33,499 nt of DNA from a virus. Made by a program: the position numbers and the translations under genes. Positions 20,962 to 30,525 of the stretch are shown piece after piece (the first letter of the stretch is position 1; the number at the start of each line of letters is the position of its first letter). Location of the stretch: IMG/VR virus record IMGVR_UViG_3300015196_000003, positions 1 through 33,499 of that record, one strand, 5' to 3'. The notes beneath the pieces are model-generated. The model had not been told where the DNA came from, did no database searches, and saw nothing but the letters and a program-made list of their open reading frames with translations.

Positions 20962-23900
20962 TTGTCCAGCTCAAGTACCTTCTTTGACCTGACCATCCCT
21001 ATGGCAAATATACCTACCCCCAGATCATATAGCACCGTACTTGGTGACATGATTTCTGCTTTCCTTTCACGTTATGGTATACGTGGAATAAAGGTAGGTA
21101 GCCCCGTACTCGCTGTATTAGAGGCAGGCGCACAAAGCGATGTACGCTCAGCTCAAGATACATTCAGTATGTTAGACGTTGGCTCATTAGAAAGAGCTAC
21201 TGGGTCGGCACTTGATCGATACGGAGCTGATGAAAATACGCCGCGTGTACCTGAAACAGCCTCCTCTGGTTTCTGTAACGTTACTGACAGCACTTTTACT
21301 AAGAAGTCTACTCGTATCTACCAGGGGCTCTCAGCTCCTATCGTAGGTAGTTCTTCTGTCAACGTCTTAGATACGACTGGCTTCCCTATCTCAGGCAGTA
21401 TTTATATAGGGCGCAACACAATCAACTACGAAGGTCCGTTGGCTTATGGCAGCATTACAGCAACTGGCTCCTACTTTACTATCAACTTGGTTGGTACTAC
21501 ACAAAAATACCATAACCTGAATGAAACGGTAGTTCTTGCCCAAGGTGGTCTACGTACCATTACAGCTGGTACTCTTGTTCAAACCGCTTCAGGCTCCATC
21601 TCAGAGTCTTCACAGTTCAAAGTACTGTATGCTGCTTCCATCCCTGATGGTGAAGTAACTATATCAAATATCTCTATTGTCTGCACAAAGAACGGTATAG
21701 TAGGTAACGTAGGTCAGGGAGCGATAATACAGTTTCCTTCTCTTCCATTCACTGGCGCTACTGTAACCAACGCTTTACCAATCCGTAATGGTCTACCGGC
21801 TGAAGACGACAACACCTACCGTGAACGTATCCGGTCAGCTCGTGCTTCACGTAACAAAGGTACACCAACTGCCATTAAAACTTCGGCAACCGGTGTAGTT
21901 TCCTTTGACGAAAACAAGCGAGTAGCTTCTGCTAACGTATTGACACGAGCAGGATCTCCCACTGCCGTTTACATTGACGACGGAACAGGCTACGAAGAAC
22001 GTAACGTAGGGGTAGCTACCGAGTCTATTGTTAGTAATGCAATTGGTGGAGAGCCTTACTTCCAGCTCGCTCAACAGCCGGTAGCCAAGGCTTTCAATGT
22101 AAGTCTTTCCATAGCCCCTTTCGTCCTTACAGCTGCGAGTGTCCTGTCAGTTAAAATAGGTGGATTCCAATACAACCACACCTTCCCTGCCTCTGACTTC
22201 AAAGCAGTCGGTAATGCCTCTGCTTACGAGGTTGCTTCTTCGATCAACGCCGACAGCTCAATTCTATTTTCTGCACGTACTGTAAATGGTGGACAAAGTA
22301 TCGTCTTATTTGCAAGGGCAGAAACTAATGATAGCGTTGAAGTAGTGCCAGCTGCTGGCATAGACGCCAATATCGCGCTTAGCTTTCCTGTAGGGAGAGT
22401 AGACACTCTTCGTTTATACAAGAACGATCGTCTGCTTACCAAGGACGGTGCCCTAGCTTATCTCAACAGCGGTCTTCAAAGTGCCTGGGGTGTTTTATCC
22501 TCAGGAGAAACCCTGACTGTGTCAGTAGACGGCACTCCTGCAACTACATATACATTCAATGATATTGACTTTATCAACGCTAATACAGGTTTCATAACAT
22601 TATCACGTAACAACTCACTTGCCTCTTGGGCAGCAGTCTTTAATGCTAAGCTCCCAGGCGTGACTACTTCGGTAAATGCTGGTAGTCTTCTAATGACCAG
22701 CAATGCAGGCGCCGTAGCTCGTGCAGCTCTATCTATTACAGGTGGAACGCTATCGACTATTGGTAAGTCAATGTTTACTGTAAGCTCTTTAACTGGTCTG
22801 TCTAATGACTACGTACTTGATCGCAACCGTAGCCAACTCACTCTTACCTTACCGCTCTCTGCTAACGATAGGCTCACTTCTGGTACTACTCAGACAAGCG
22901 CCTTTATCGAAAGCGGCGTATTGGGTAACGTATCCCCCAACGCTGGACAGCTTTGGTTTGTAGTAGACGGAGCAGCTCAGATAGTGCCTACCGCTGTCAC
23001 AGGGACCACCTCCATCGCATTCGTGGCAGGTACCTTCCAAGGAGTCCCTGTGACCACCGTTACTGCTGCCGGTGGCTTCACAAACTTATCGGTAGGGGAC
23101 TGGATTATCCTTTGGGATCCAGCCCTCAACGCCGCCAATGTTGGCTCCTTCAGGGTCAATCAGGTGACCGCAAACTCTTTCGTAATAGAAGCTACCGGCT
23201 TCACCCAGACTCTCACCTTGCCTACTCAGGGTATTGTGGTGGTTCGCACTAACGCCAACGCCCAGCTCCAGCGAGTGGTCATCCCCCTTCTTGGTGGAGG
23301 ATATACCGCTTCTACTCTTGCTGTAAGTGTTTCAAGTCAATTGGTAGGTGCTACCTCTTACGTTTACCGGACCAACAAGCTGAGAGTCGCTACTAATACT
23401 AATGGTACCAATGGTGATGTCGCCTTAGTAGCGGTTGATGTCGAAGGTAAGAAGCTACTTCTTCCTACCGGAAATGCCTCTTCCAGTTTGACCAGCCACA
23501 TTGCAACGATTGAGTCACTCGGCTCTGAGCTTACCACACCCAACTTCTTGGTTCGTAACTCCACTAATACCAATACGCTTTCTACCACTCCTAATAGCGT
23601 GGTAGGAATGACAAGCGGAAGTATCCTGGTAGGTGGCTTTCAGTTCAACGGACCAACCAATACAGGTGGTCTATGGGGCAATTTACATGGTAAGAAGTTT
23701 TACCTACAAAGCCTAACAGGTGGAGTTGCAACGCCTCGTACTGTTCCTACTCAAGGCTTTTACCTCAATGATGGCTTATACTCTACCAACGGCTTCGGGC
23801 TTACTGCTACTGATACATTAACAGTGGTGGTGGATGGTGATATCTCCTCCAAGCGCTACACTGTCCCAATGTTTCGTCGCCTAAAGACAGTAGGTACTAC

Positions 23901-26607
23901 TTACTCAGCTGGGGCAACGTATAAGGACGTAGACAACTCCAACGCTTCGCTTGTAGCTGCATTCGGCGCGGCCTACGACTTCTCTGATTTTGCTATTTAT
24001 ATGAATGCCCGCACGGTTGCTTTGCCTGCCACCACCTCAGCCATCCTATTCCGTTACTACTTGTATGGGGTTGTGGGGAACTCGGCTCGTGTTCGTTTCG
24101 TATACCCGGCTGCACCTTCTCTACCTGTTGCTGTGACAGTAGATGATCTCACCACTGGGACAGCAGACGCATTGGTAGCTCTTCCTTCAGGAGCTACACG
24201 TAACCTAAGCAGTGTGATGCGGACCACCACCAGAGTCGGTTTACTCTCCGCAGGCCCTGACGGTGGTGGAGTCTTTACATTAAACTATATTTTCGGTTAT
24301 GCCTCCACAAGCGGTACAAGGGATGGTGCTAATAATACCACCCTTACCCTCACGCTAGCTCCATCCACTGCCCTTTTTCATGGGATGTTAGTCGGAGACG
24401 TTGTATGGGTCAACACCAACAGTAATCCCAACTTCTCTTCTGGTGCTAAAACGATAACAGCTGCAACTACTACTACAATCGTCTATACAGAAGTGGCGGC
24501 AGCGATAGGTGCTACTGCCATCACCGCAACAGTATCAGCGGACTCAGCAGGGGAAGTTATCCTCCCAGGCTTTGGAGCCAATGACATAGTTAACGTAACA
24601 GGAGCCTTCAGCTCTGCCTCTGATCCGATCACTGTTAATGGTCAAGGTGGAGTATATGGTGCTTCCTATACCAATAAGATTGGTAGAATCAATGGATTTG
24701 GTTCACAATATCTCTCTGTCTATACAGCTGCAACACTGGCTCCTACTACAGCAGGCTTCCCCTTCTATCGTGCTCTTGGTACAATAAACGCTTTCGTAGC
24801 CTATCCAATCGATACCACCAACAACCTAGCTACTCAAATTGCTACTTCCGTAAATGCACTCGCTGCCCTGCCTAACTCGACTTGTCCAGTAACGGCTGTA
24901 GCTGTAGGTAACGGAACAAGTAATGCTGGCTCTATACTTCTAGCCACTTACGATGCTTTGGACAACCCCACCAGTTTCTACAGCTTCAGCGATGGGATCC
25001 AGTATATCCTGTCAAGCCCGGCAGGAGCCGATTACACATTAAACTTCAAAGACCCTGTTACGGCAGCTCTTGCCACTAACTCGGATTGGGCTAACGAACA
25101 ACCACGCCTAGGTCCTATTACCGCAGCCGGGGTGGTTAAGTGGCTCAACACCTCAGCTGTTAGTGGACTATTCTCTACTGCTTTAGTAGCCGTTTCGAGT
25201 CGTAACAATAAGCTGCAAATCTCTTCAAACACACAAGGTTCTGTCAGTAGTGTCCAGGTGCAGAATAGTCCAGCCAACTCGGTCGTCTCAGCTGTGGTAG
25301 GCTCAGCAGCTGTAACTGGGACAGGCAATCAGTCGGTTCACCAGATCACTTCCACAGACGCCATTAACTATGCTGGCGGAAGTTGGGTTTCATTACAAAA
25401 CTCGGTTGGTGCAAGCAAGGGAGCAATCAACAGCCTAAGCCAGTGCAATACGATTGATGCACTTGGTAACTTTACTTTTGATCTAACAGGCGGTCACGCA
25501 GCCCCCTTCACCTTTGCCGTACCTGTGCTTGCAGCTGGTTCTTTCAACTACGAACGACAAGGTAACTTCATCTTGGTGGCAGGTAGCCGTGAATCAGGTG
25601 CAGCTATCAACCTAAGTACACTTACCCCAGGTAGCTATATCAATATCTCCTCAGCAGCCTTTGCCCAGAATAGCGGTAACTTCCGTGTTGTAGCCGTTGA
25701 TCCAGGAGTAGCCGGTAATGGTGGCGGTGTATGGATCGAAAACGCAAATGCCACTGAAGCGCAAGATGACCCTGCTACAGTCCAGTTCACCACTTCAGAT
25801 AGCGTTCAGCCAGGGGACCAGCTAATCATTACCTCTGCCGTATATGGGGTAGGTAACCAAGGAACGTGGATCGTCAAGTCAGTTGACTACACCTCAGCTG
25901 GTGCCCACTTCGTGGTAGACGTGTCTCAAACAGTCACCACTCCATATGCTGGCTCGACTACATTAGTAGCCGCTGGTGCAGTGGGCCAAGTCTATGTACG
26001 TGAAGCGACTGGTAGCAAACTAATTAGACAAATCATTTCTGTATCCCCTAACGCAGCGGGGACTTTGGCTGATGTCAAGTTAAATGGTGGGGCCAATACC
26101 AACTATATCTCCTCTGGTCTTGGTACCGTTATGTCAGCGCTCGACAAGTTCAACTTCCCCACCTCCCTCAAGACAGGTATTGATAGTTACAGTTACAGTG
26201 TTGGTTTGATTGGGCAGGTCAATACCGTTCTATATGGCTCAGCCCAGGACCCCGTTACTTACCCTGGGGTCGTAGCAGCTGGTGCCCAGGTGAATATCCT
26301 TGGCCCACTTGTCCGTCGTATCCAGATTTCATTAGCAGTTCGTATAGGCTCTGGGTCGCGCCAAGATATCTCAGACCAAGTAAAGTCTCGTGTCGCAAGT
26401 GCAGTCAATAGTACAGCAGTTGGTCAAAGCGTAGCTCTTAGTGATATAGTAGCAGCTGCAAGTAAAGTAGCTGGTGTGGTCGCCATTTCTATCATTAGTC
26501 CCACCTATAGTTCCAATAACGACCTGATCAACGTACAGCCATACGAGAAGGCGCTTGTCTTGAACCTGGATACCGATGTGCTTCTCAACTTTGTGGGCGA
26601 CTTCTAA
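20962..26607 (+). CDS. Giant baseplate-J (gp6-like) wedge protein, 1881 aa
   Basis: TTG 20962 gives MSSSSTFFDLTIPMANIP; ATG 21001 would remove 13 residues. Neither has a Shine-Dalgarno, and TAATCTTT precedes TTG by three bases. Residues about 1-320 follow baseplate J: ERATGSALDRYGADENTPRV, IPDGEVTISNISIVCTKNG, VGNVGQGAI, then EDDNTYRERIRSARASRNKG. The final hundred residues (about 1776-1881: RRIQISLAVRIG, ISDQVKSRVASAVNS, VALSDIVAAASKVAGVVAIS) are the J C-terminal domain. About 1400 residues of beta-rich repeated modules are inserted between these halves. In gp6-type wedges, dimers form the baseplate ring. Confidence 0.8.
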   Translation: MSSSSTFFDLTIPMANIPTPRSYSTVLGDMISAFLSRYGIRGIKVGSPVLAVLEAGAQSDVRSAQDTFSMLDVGSLERATGSALDRYGADENTPRVPETASSGFCNVTDSTFTKKSTRIYQGLSAPIVGSSSVNVLDTTGFPISGSIYIGRNTINYEGPLAYGSITATGSYFTINLVGTTQKYHNLNETVVLAQGGLRTITAGTLVQTASGSISESSQFKVLYAASIPDGEVTISNISIVCTKNGIVGNVGQGAIIQFPSLPFTGATVTNALPIRNGLPAEDDNTYRERIRSARASRNKGTPTAIKTSATGVVSFDENKRVASANVLTRAGSPTAVYIDDGTGYEERNVGVATESIVSNAIGGEPYFQLAQQPVAKAFNVSLSIAPFVLTAASVLSVKIGGFQYNHTFPASDFKAVGNASAYEVASSINADSSILFSARTVNGGQSIVLFARAETNDSVEVVPAAGIDANIALSFPVGRVDTLRLYKNDRLLTKDGALAYLNSGLQSAWGVLSSGETLTVSVDGTPATTYTFNDIDFINANTGFITLSRNNSLASWAAVFNAKLPGVTTSVNAGSLLMTSNAGAVARAALSITGGTLSTIGKSMFTVSSLTGLSNDYVLDRNRSQLTLTLPLSANDRLTSGTTQTSAFIESGVLGNVSPNAGQLWFVVDGAAQIVPTAVTGTTSIAFVAGTFQGVPVTTVTAAGGFTNLSVGDWIILWDPALNAANVGSFRVNQVTANSFVIEATGFTQTLTLPTQGIVVVRTNANAQLQRVVIPLLGGGYTASTLAVSVSSQLVGATSYVYRTNKLRVATNTNGTNGDVALVAVDVEGKKLLLPTGNASSSLTSHIATIESLGSELTTPNFLVRNSTNTNTLSTTPNSVVGMTSGSILVGGFQFNGPTNTGGLWGNLHGKKFYLQSLTGGVATPRTVPTQGFYLNDGLYSTNGFGLTATDTLTVVVDGDISSKRYTVPMFRRLKTVGTTYSAGATYKDVDNSNASLVAAFGAAYDFSDFAIYMNARTVALPATTSAILFRYYLYGVVGNSARVRFVYPAAPSLPVAVTVDDLTTGTADALVALPSGATRNLSSVMRTTTRVGLLSAGPDGGGVFTLNYIFGYASTSGTRDGANNTTLTLTLAPSTALFHGMLVGDVVWVNTNSNPNFSSGAKTITAATTTTIVYTEVAAAIGATAITATVSADSAGEVILPGFGANDIVNVTGAFSSASDPITVNGQGGVYGASYTNKIGRINGFGSQYLSVYTAATLAPTTAGFPFYRALGTINAFVAYPIDTTNNLATQIATSVNALAALPNSTCPVTAVAVGNGTSNAGSILLATYDALDNPTSFYSFSDGIQYILSSPAGADYTLNFKDPVTAALATNSDWANEQPRLGPITAAGVVKWLNTSAVSGLFSTALVAVSSRNNKLQISSNTQGSVSSVQVQNSPANSVVSAVVGSAAVTGTGNQSVHQITSTDAINYAGGSWVSLQNSVGASKGAINSLSQCNTIDALGNFTFDLTGGHAAPFTFAVPVLAAGSFNYERQGNFILVAGSRESGAAINLSTLTPGSYINISSAAFAQNSGNFRVVAVDPGVAGNGGGVWIENANATEAQDDPATVQFTTSDSVQPGDQLIITSAVYGVGNQGTWIVKSVDYTSAGAHFVVDVSQTVTTPYAGSTTLVAAGAVGQVYVREATGSKLIRQIISVSPNAAGTLADVKLNGGANTNYISSGLGTVMSALDKFNFPTSLKTGIDSYSYSVGLIGQVNTVLYGSAQDPVTYPGVVAAGAQVNILGPLVRRIQISLAVRIGSGSRQDISDQVKSRVASAVNSTAVGQSVALSDIVAAASKVAGVVAISIISPTYSSNNDLINVQPYEKALVLNLDTDVLLNFVGDF

Positions 26608-26625
26608 GCCCTAATCTTTAAGGTA

Positions 26626-26638
26626 CGCGGCTACCGCG
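26626..26638. repeat. Short G+C hairpin in late-gene junction
   Basis: CGCGG (26626-26630) pairs with CCGCG (26634-26638) around CTA, in the 38-base gap between the giant J protein and the Kelch protein. No T tract follows, so termination is unlikely; mRNA processing or translation control are alternatives. Confidence 0.5.
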
Positions 26639-26645
26639 ATTCCTT

Positions 26646-29600
26646 ATGGCAAACTCTATCTCATTCCTGTCTGCGTCGTTGCAGGCTGTCAATACGATCC
26701 GCTTGACTTATTCAGCGTTTCCATTGACAGCCTCTAGTTATGGAATCAATGACGCCACCAATATAGCAAATTATATCATTATCGGTCCAGGGGCAGGCCC
26801 CTTCCTTGTGCAGACTGTCATAGACCACCCTGAACAAGTGGATCTCGTTTTTCAATCTACTATCCTACCTGGAGTCTGGTCAGTTACCTCCAGTAACATT
26901 CAGACTTGGGATGGCTTGGTCTGTCCAAACAGAACAATCTCTCTTCCTATTAGTCAACAGCTACTTGTTTCTGCTATTAGTCAGGGTGCTGTTAATGATG
27001 GAGCAGAAAGTTTCATCCGCAAGCATATAGGTCGTGCATTCAAAGGACTTGGCTGGAATGCCATTGTCTGTGCTTTGGGTGTATCAGATAGATATAACTG
27101 GGACAATTCACGCTTAGCATTCAACCAGCTCTGGCGTTCAACTGCGAGCGGTGTATACCTAGATAGACGTGGAGCTGACTTTGCTATTCGTAGACCGCCT
27201 TCTGTCGGTATGACAGATGATTCTTTTCGTCGGCTTACCATCAAGTCGGCAGCCAATAAGCTTACCCCCGAGTCGCTACTAGAGGTACTTGAAATCTATT
27301 ACGGTAGTGCTGCTGTAAGGGCAATGTGTTCGACCACAGGTACATCCCCATTCCCCCTAGTAGATGGCTACGATCTACAGCTTCTGATAGACGGTAAACA
27401 GCTTGTTGGTGTAACCTTTAATGCAACCGACTTTGCTAACATTGCTCAAGCAGCAGCTATTGAGGTAGCCGCCTCTATCACCACTGCATGTACATTTGCC
27501 GGTACTAAGGCCTATGCCTACTCCTACACAGATCCCACCACTGGCTCAAGCTCGGTTAACGTCGTCTCAAGTTCTCTTGGGCTTGGTTCGAGTGTAGTTG
27601 TAACAGGTGGTCATGCTCAGAGCATCCTAGGCTTCCCTGCCCTCGTTACAGGTACAGGAATAGTCACCCCGTCAACCGCCTTCGCCTGGACGATATCCAT
27701 CCCTCAGACCGGCACAGCTCGTTTTACGCAGACGGCAGGACCAGCCCTCAATCTGTCTCTGGTTCAAGCAGGGGACTACTTCAATTTCTACAGCACAGGT
27801 TACAACGCAGCTAACAAAGGTAGCTTTACTATCGCCAATGTGTATTACGGCGGTGTAGCCTCTCAGTATATTGATGTAACCAATCCAAATGCTGTAGCAG
27901 AAGCAATTGGAGCAGGTCAGGCATGTGATGCACTCATCTTCAGGCCTATCAAGAACACCGTTTACTTGAGCGTAGCCCCAGTCCTATTGTCACAGAACGG
28001 GGTAGGTTTCGATGTTCAGCTGCCAGCCACGTCCCAGGCTGTATCACGTACCAAAAACAGCGGGGCGTACTTTCAACCAGTGAGCACTCTGGCTATTAGC
28101 TCTATTGTACGTACTATCGATGGCACAGTTACTGTTACTACTTCAGCGCCCCACGGTCTTTCGGTGGGGCAACAGCTGATCATAGACGGCATAAACGTTA
28201 CTTCAACCGCTCCAGCTATCAATGCAGGTACAGCAAGCACCACCTCTTCTTCATTAAGCACAGTCTCGTCTACACTAACAGCTGCTACCTGGACAGTAAG
28301 AACGGGACCTAGTTTAGCAGCTATACCCAATGGTATGCTTTTGTTTGGTGGTCAGAATGCAGCAGGTAACATTTTGTTTGCTGACTCATATCGTTATATC
28401 TTTGGTGCAGGGGTAGCGGCAGCAGATGGTTCTATAGCTTATCCGTATACCAGTCCGGCAACTCCTTCATGTCCTACTGCAATGACCGCATCGAGTATTA
28501 ACGCTATTACTGGAACAAGCAAGTTGGTGATTGGTGCAGGACAGACTGCCACATCTGGTGTTGAGAGATTCTTTAACGGCTACTATGTATATGACTATGT
28601 TGCCAATACCTGGACTGTAGGTGGAACCTATAACGTTCAGCGAGGGTACGCAAGTGCGGCCTACCTATCGGCTTCAAATAAGCTCATCGTAGCAGGAGGC
28701 AAACTAGACAACACTGGTGCTCCAGGGGCAGGAACTATATCAAACGCGATTGATGTGATTAACGCTGCTTCCCTCACAGGTCTAGCTACAGCCGGTGGTA
28801 CACTCAATGTAGGACGCTATGGAGCTGTTATCGTTCCAGTCCTTAATGGTACAAGGGCATTGGTGGTTGGCGGCTCACCGACATCGGCGTTTTATGGTGT
28901 TGCTACCCCAACCTCCTTAACCGAGCTTATAGACCAGACCGGAAATGTTGTGGCTACAGCTAATATGGCCGTGGCGCGTACCGATCCGGCTCTAGTAACA
29001 TTACCCGATGGCAGGATATTAGCTATTAACGACCAAGCTGGCCCTGTTACTACTGCTTGTGAACTATATGACCCAGTTACCAATAGATGGGCTATGACTT
29101 CCCCCACTTTAATCGCGCACTCCTCCTTCTCTTACTTTTACCATCCTGCCAAAAACTATGTATATGTAGTCTCTTATATATCCAATCAATCCTCGGAGTA
29201 CTACAATGTTGCTACTGGTGAATGGAGTCTGGCTCCCTGGATAAGGGCAGGGGGTATAGCTGCGCCTAGAGTAGGTGCTAACTCAGCCTTTAGTATCAAT
29301 AACGATGCACTGGCGTTCGCGTATGGTAACAATACTGCTACCAGTAACGTGTCCGAAGTAACGATTGTGAATACGGATGTATACTCAGCTGGTAAGGTCA
29401 ACGGTCGTACAGCTGGCATCACAGCTGTACCAACCACTACCACACTACAATTCAAAACAGAAGCTACTATTTATTCAAGTGGGACAGGTGGAACAATATC
29501 AATTGCTACCGCTGGGCCATCTATTGTACCCGGTCCTTATGTATACGATACCAAGGGCGGGGCACCGGTAACGGCTATTGAGACAACCACCTCAGCAGTA

Positions 29601-30080
29601 ATCTTGAGTGGTAGTAGTTACCAAAGCATTGCGGTAGCCAACGCAAGTACGTTCCCCAACTCAACAGGCTACTTGGTTTTTGCTTTTGGTACAACTGGCG
29701 CAGTATATCCAGTTAAGTACTTCGGGATTCAAGGGAATACACTACTCTTAGATGCCTCATTAGTTTTCAAGTCAGCTGTTCCAGTTGGTTCCAAAGTTAC
29801 CTTACTCTCTCAGATAGCACCTTGGGTGCCCGCTTCCCCTCAGTCAGTTGGCTCTTTCTATCTGACTGCTTCAAGCTCAGGACGTGTGTCAGCAACAAAA
29901 GCAGTTAACGACAACTCGGCTGCCGGAATCAAGGTGAACATATCTGTCAAGTACCCAGGCGATCGAGGCCTGGGTGGAGAAGGTCAGGCAACGCACGGCT
30001 TACCCAAACTAACAGATGCGGTTTCAGTATGGGGCTCAGATAACGTAGACCAGGATCTAGCTACGGCAAGGATAACTTAA
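26646..30080 (+). CDS. Baseplate protein with Kelch-like propeller, 1144 aa
   Basis: ATG 26646 has no Shine-Dalgarno. The N-terminal part (about 1-215) includes VYLDRRGADFAIRRPPSVGM, TDDSFRRLTIKSAANKLTPE and SLLEVLEIYYGSAAVRAM, as in gpI/gp7-like baseplate proteins of large phages. A repeat module follows (about 240-320 and 370-420), shared with the preceding protein. Residues about 550-900 have Kelch-type blades: NGMLLFGGQNAAGN, NTWTVGG, SNKLIVAGGKLDN, LNVGRYGAVIVP, ALVVGGSP, MAVARTDPALVTLPDGRILA and ELYDPVTNRWAM. Such propellers bind proteins or sugars, suggesting attachment. The C-terminus is beta-rich. Confidence 0.75.
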   Translation: MANSISFLSASLQAVNTIRLTYSAFPLTASSYGINDATNIANYIIIGPGAGPFLVQTVIDHPEQVDLVFQSTILPGVWSVTSSNIQTWDGLVCPNRTISLPISQQLLVSAISQGAVNDGAESFIRKHIGRAFKGLGWNAIVCALGVSDRYNWDNSRLAFNQLWRSTASGVYLDRRGADFAIRRPPSVGMTDDSFRRLTIKSAANKLTPESLLEVLEIYYGSAAVRAMCSTTGTSPFPLVDGYDLQLLIDGKQLVGVTFNATDFANIAQAAAIEVAASITTACTFAGTKAYAYSYTDPTTGSSSVNVVSSSLGLGSSVVVTGGHAQSILGFPALVTGTGIVTPSTAFAWTISIPQTGTARFTQTAGPALNLSLVQAGDYFNFYSTGYNAANKGSFTIANVYYGGVASQYIDVTNPNAVAEAIGAGQACDALIFRPIKNTVYLSVAPVLLSQNGVGFDVQLPATSQAVSRTKNSGAYFQPVSTLAISSIVRTIDGTVTVTTSAPHGLSVGQQLIIDGINVTSTAPAINAGTASTTSSSLSTVSSTLTAATWTVRTGPSLAAIPNGMLLFGGQNAAGNILFADSYRYIFGAGVAAADGSIAYPYTSPATPSCPTAMTASSINAITGTSKLVIGAGQTATSGVERFFNGYYVYDYVANTWTVGGTYNVQRGYASAAYLSASNKLIVAGGKLDNTGAPGAGTISNAIDVINAASLTGLATAGGTLNVGRYGAVIVPVLNGTRALVVGGSPTSAFYGVATPTSLTELIDQTGNVVATANMAVARTDPALVTLPDGRILAINDQAGPVTTACELYDPVTNRWAMTSPTLIAHSSFSYFYHPAKNYVYVVSYISNQSSEYYNVATGEWSLAPWIRAGGIAAPRVGANSAFSINNDALAFAYGNNTATSNVSEVTIVNTDVYSAGKVNGRTAGITAVPTTTTLQFKTEATIYSSGTGGTISIATAGPSIVPGPYVYDTKGGAPVTAIETTTSAVILSGSSYQSIAVANASTFPNSTGYLVFAFGTTGAVYPVKYFGIQGNTLLLDASLVFKSAVPVGSKVTLLSQIAPWVPASPQSVGSFYLTASSSGRVSATKAVNDNSAAGIKVNISVKYPGDRGLGGEGQATHGLPKLTDAVSVWGSDNVDQDLATARIT

Positions 30081-30503
30081 ATGGCTAGACAAACAGTACT
30101 AACTGGGGCCTCTGTAATTTGCTATATCAATGGTAAACCATATGGACTCGTCTCTTCATTCCAATGGTCTTCGACTACTAACCGCAAGAGTATCCCGGAG
30201 CTTGATTCTCCTTTACCAGCAGAGTTAGCGCCCACAGTAGCTAAGACGACTGGGGTAATAGGTCTATTCCGGCAAGCAGGGGATCAAGGCATAGAAGGTA
30301 CTGGTATGGCTGCCCCTGTTCCACAGCTACCACGGGAAAAGTACTTCACGATTATGTTAGTAGAGCGTACCACTGACAGCATTATCTTCCGTGCCGACTA
30401 CGCTTCTGTAACTAACCAAACATGGAATGTCCCTACTCGTGGATTGGTAACTGGTACTGTAAACTTTGAAGCACTCGACTGGACCACCTCAGGCCGGTCG
30501 TAA
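30081..30503 (+). CDS. Tail tube-like/virion structural protein, 140 aa
   Basis: ATG 30081 follows the upstream stop directly, with AAGGA eight bases away. The strands GASVICYINGKPYGLVSSFQ, the Pro/Leu segment IPELDSPLPAELAPTVAKTT, GVIGLFRQAGDQGIEGTGMA, LPREKYFTIMLVERTTDSII and GLVTGTVNFEALDW resemble small proteins encoded in the baseplate blocks of large myoviruses, with a tail-tube-like beta-barrel. It may cap or extend the tube near the baseplate. This is family likeness only; no sheath or main tube gene is in the window for comparison. Confidence 0.6.
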   Translation: MARQTVLTGASVICYINGKPYGLVSSFQWSSTTNRKSIPELDSPLPAELAPTVAKTTGVIGLFRQAGDQGIEGTGMAAPVPQLPREKYFTIMLVERTTDSIIFRADYASVTNQTWNVPTRGLVTGTVNFEALDWTTSGRS

Positions 30504-30525
30504 TTTATTTAGTATTGGAGATATA

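Noticed and set aside
22000-26000. Possible multiple genes or a frameshift in the 5.6-kb giant frame
   Set aside because: The frame is unbroken from 20962 to 26607, and both ends fit one baseplate J protein, so a single gene is the simplest reading.
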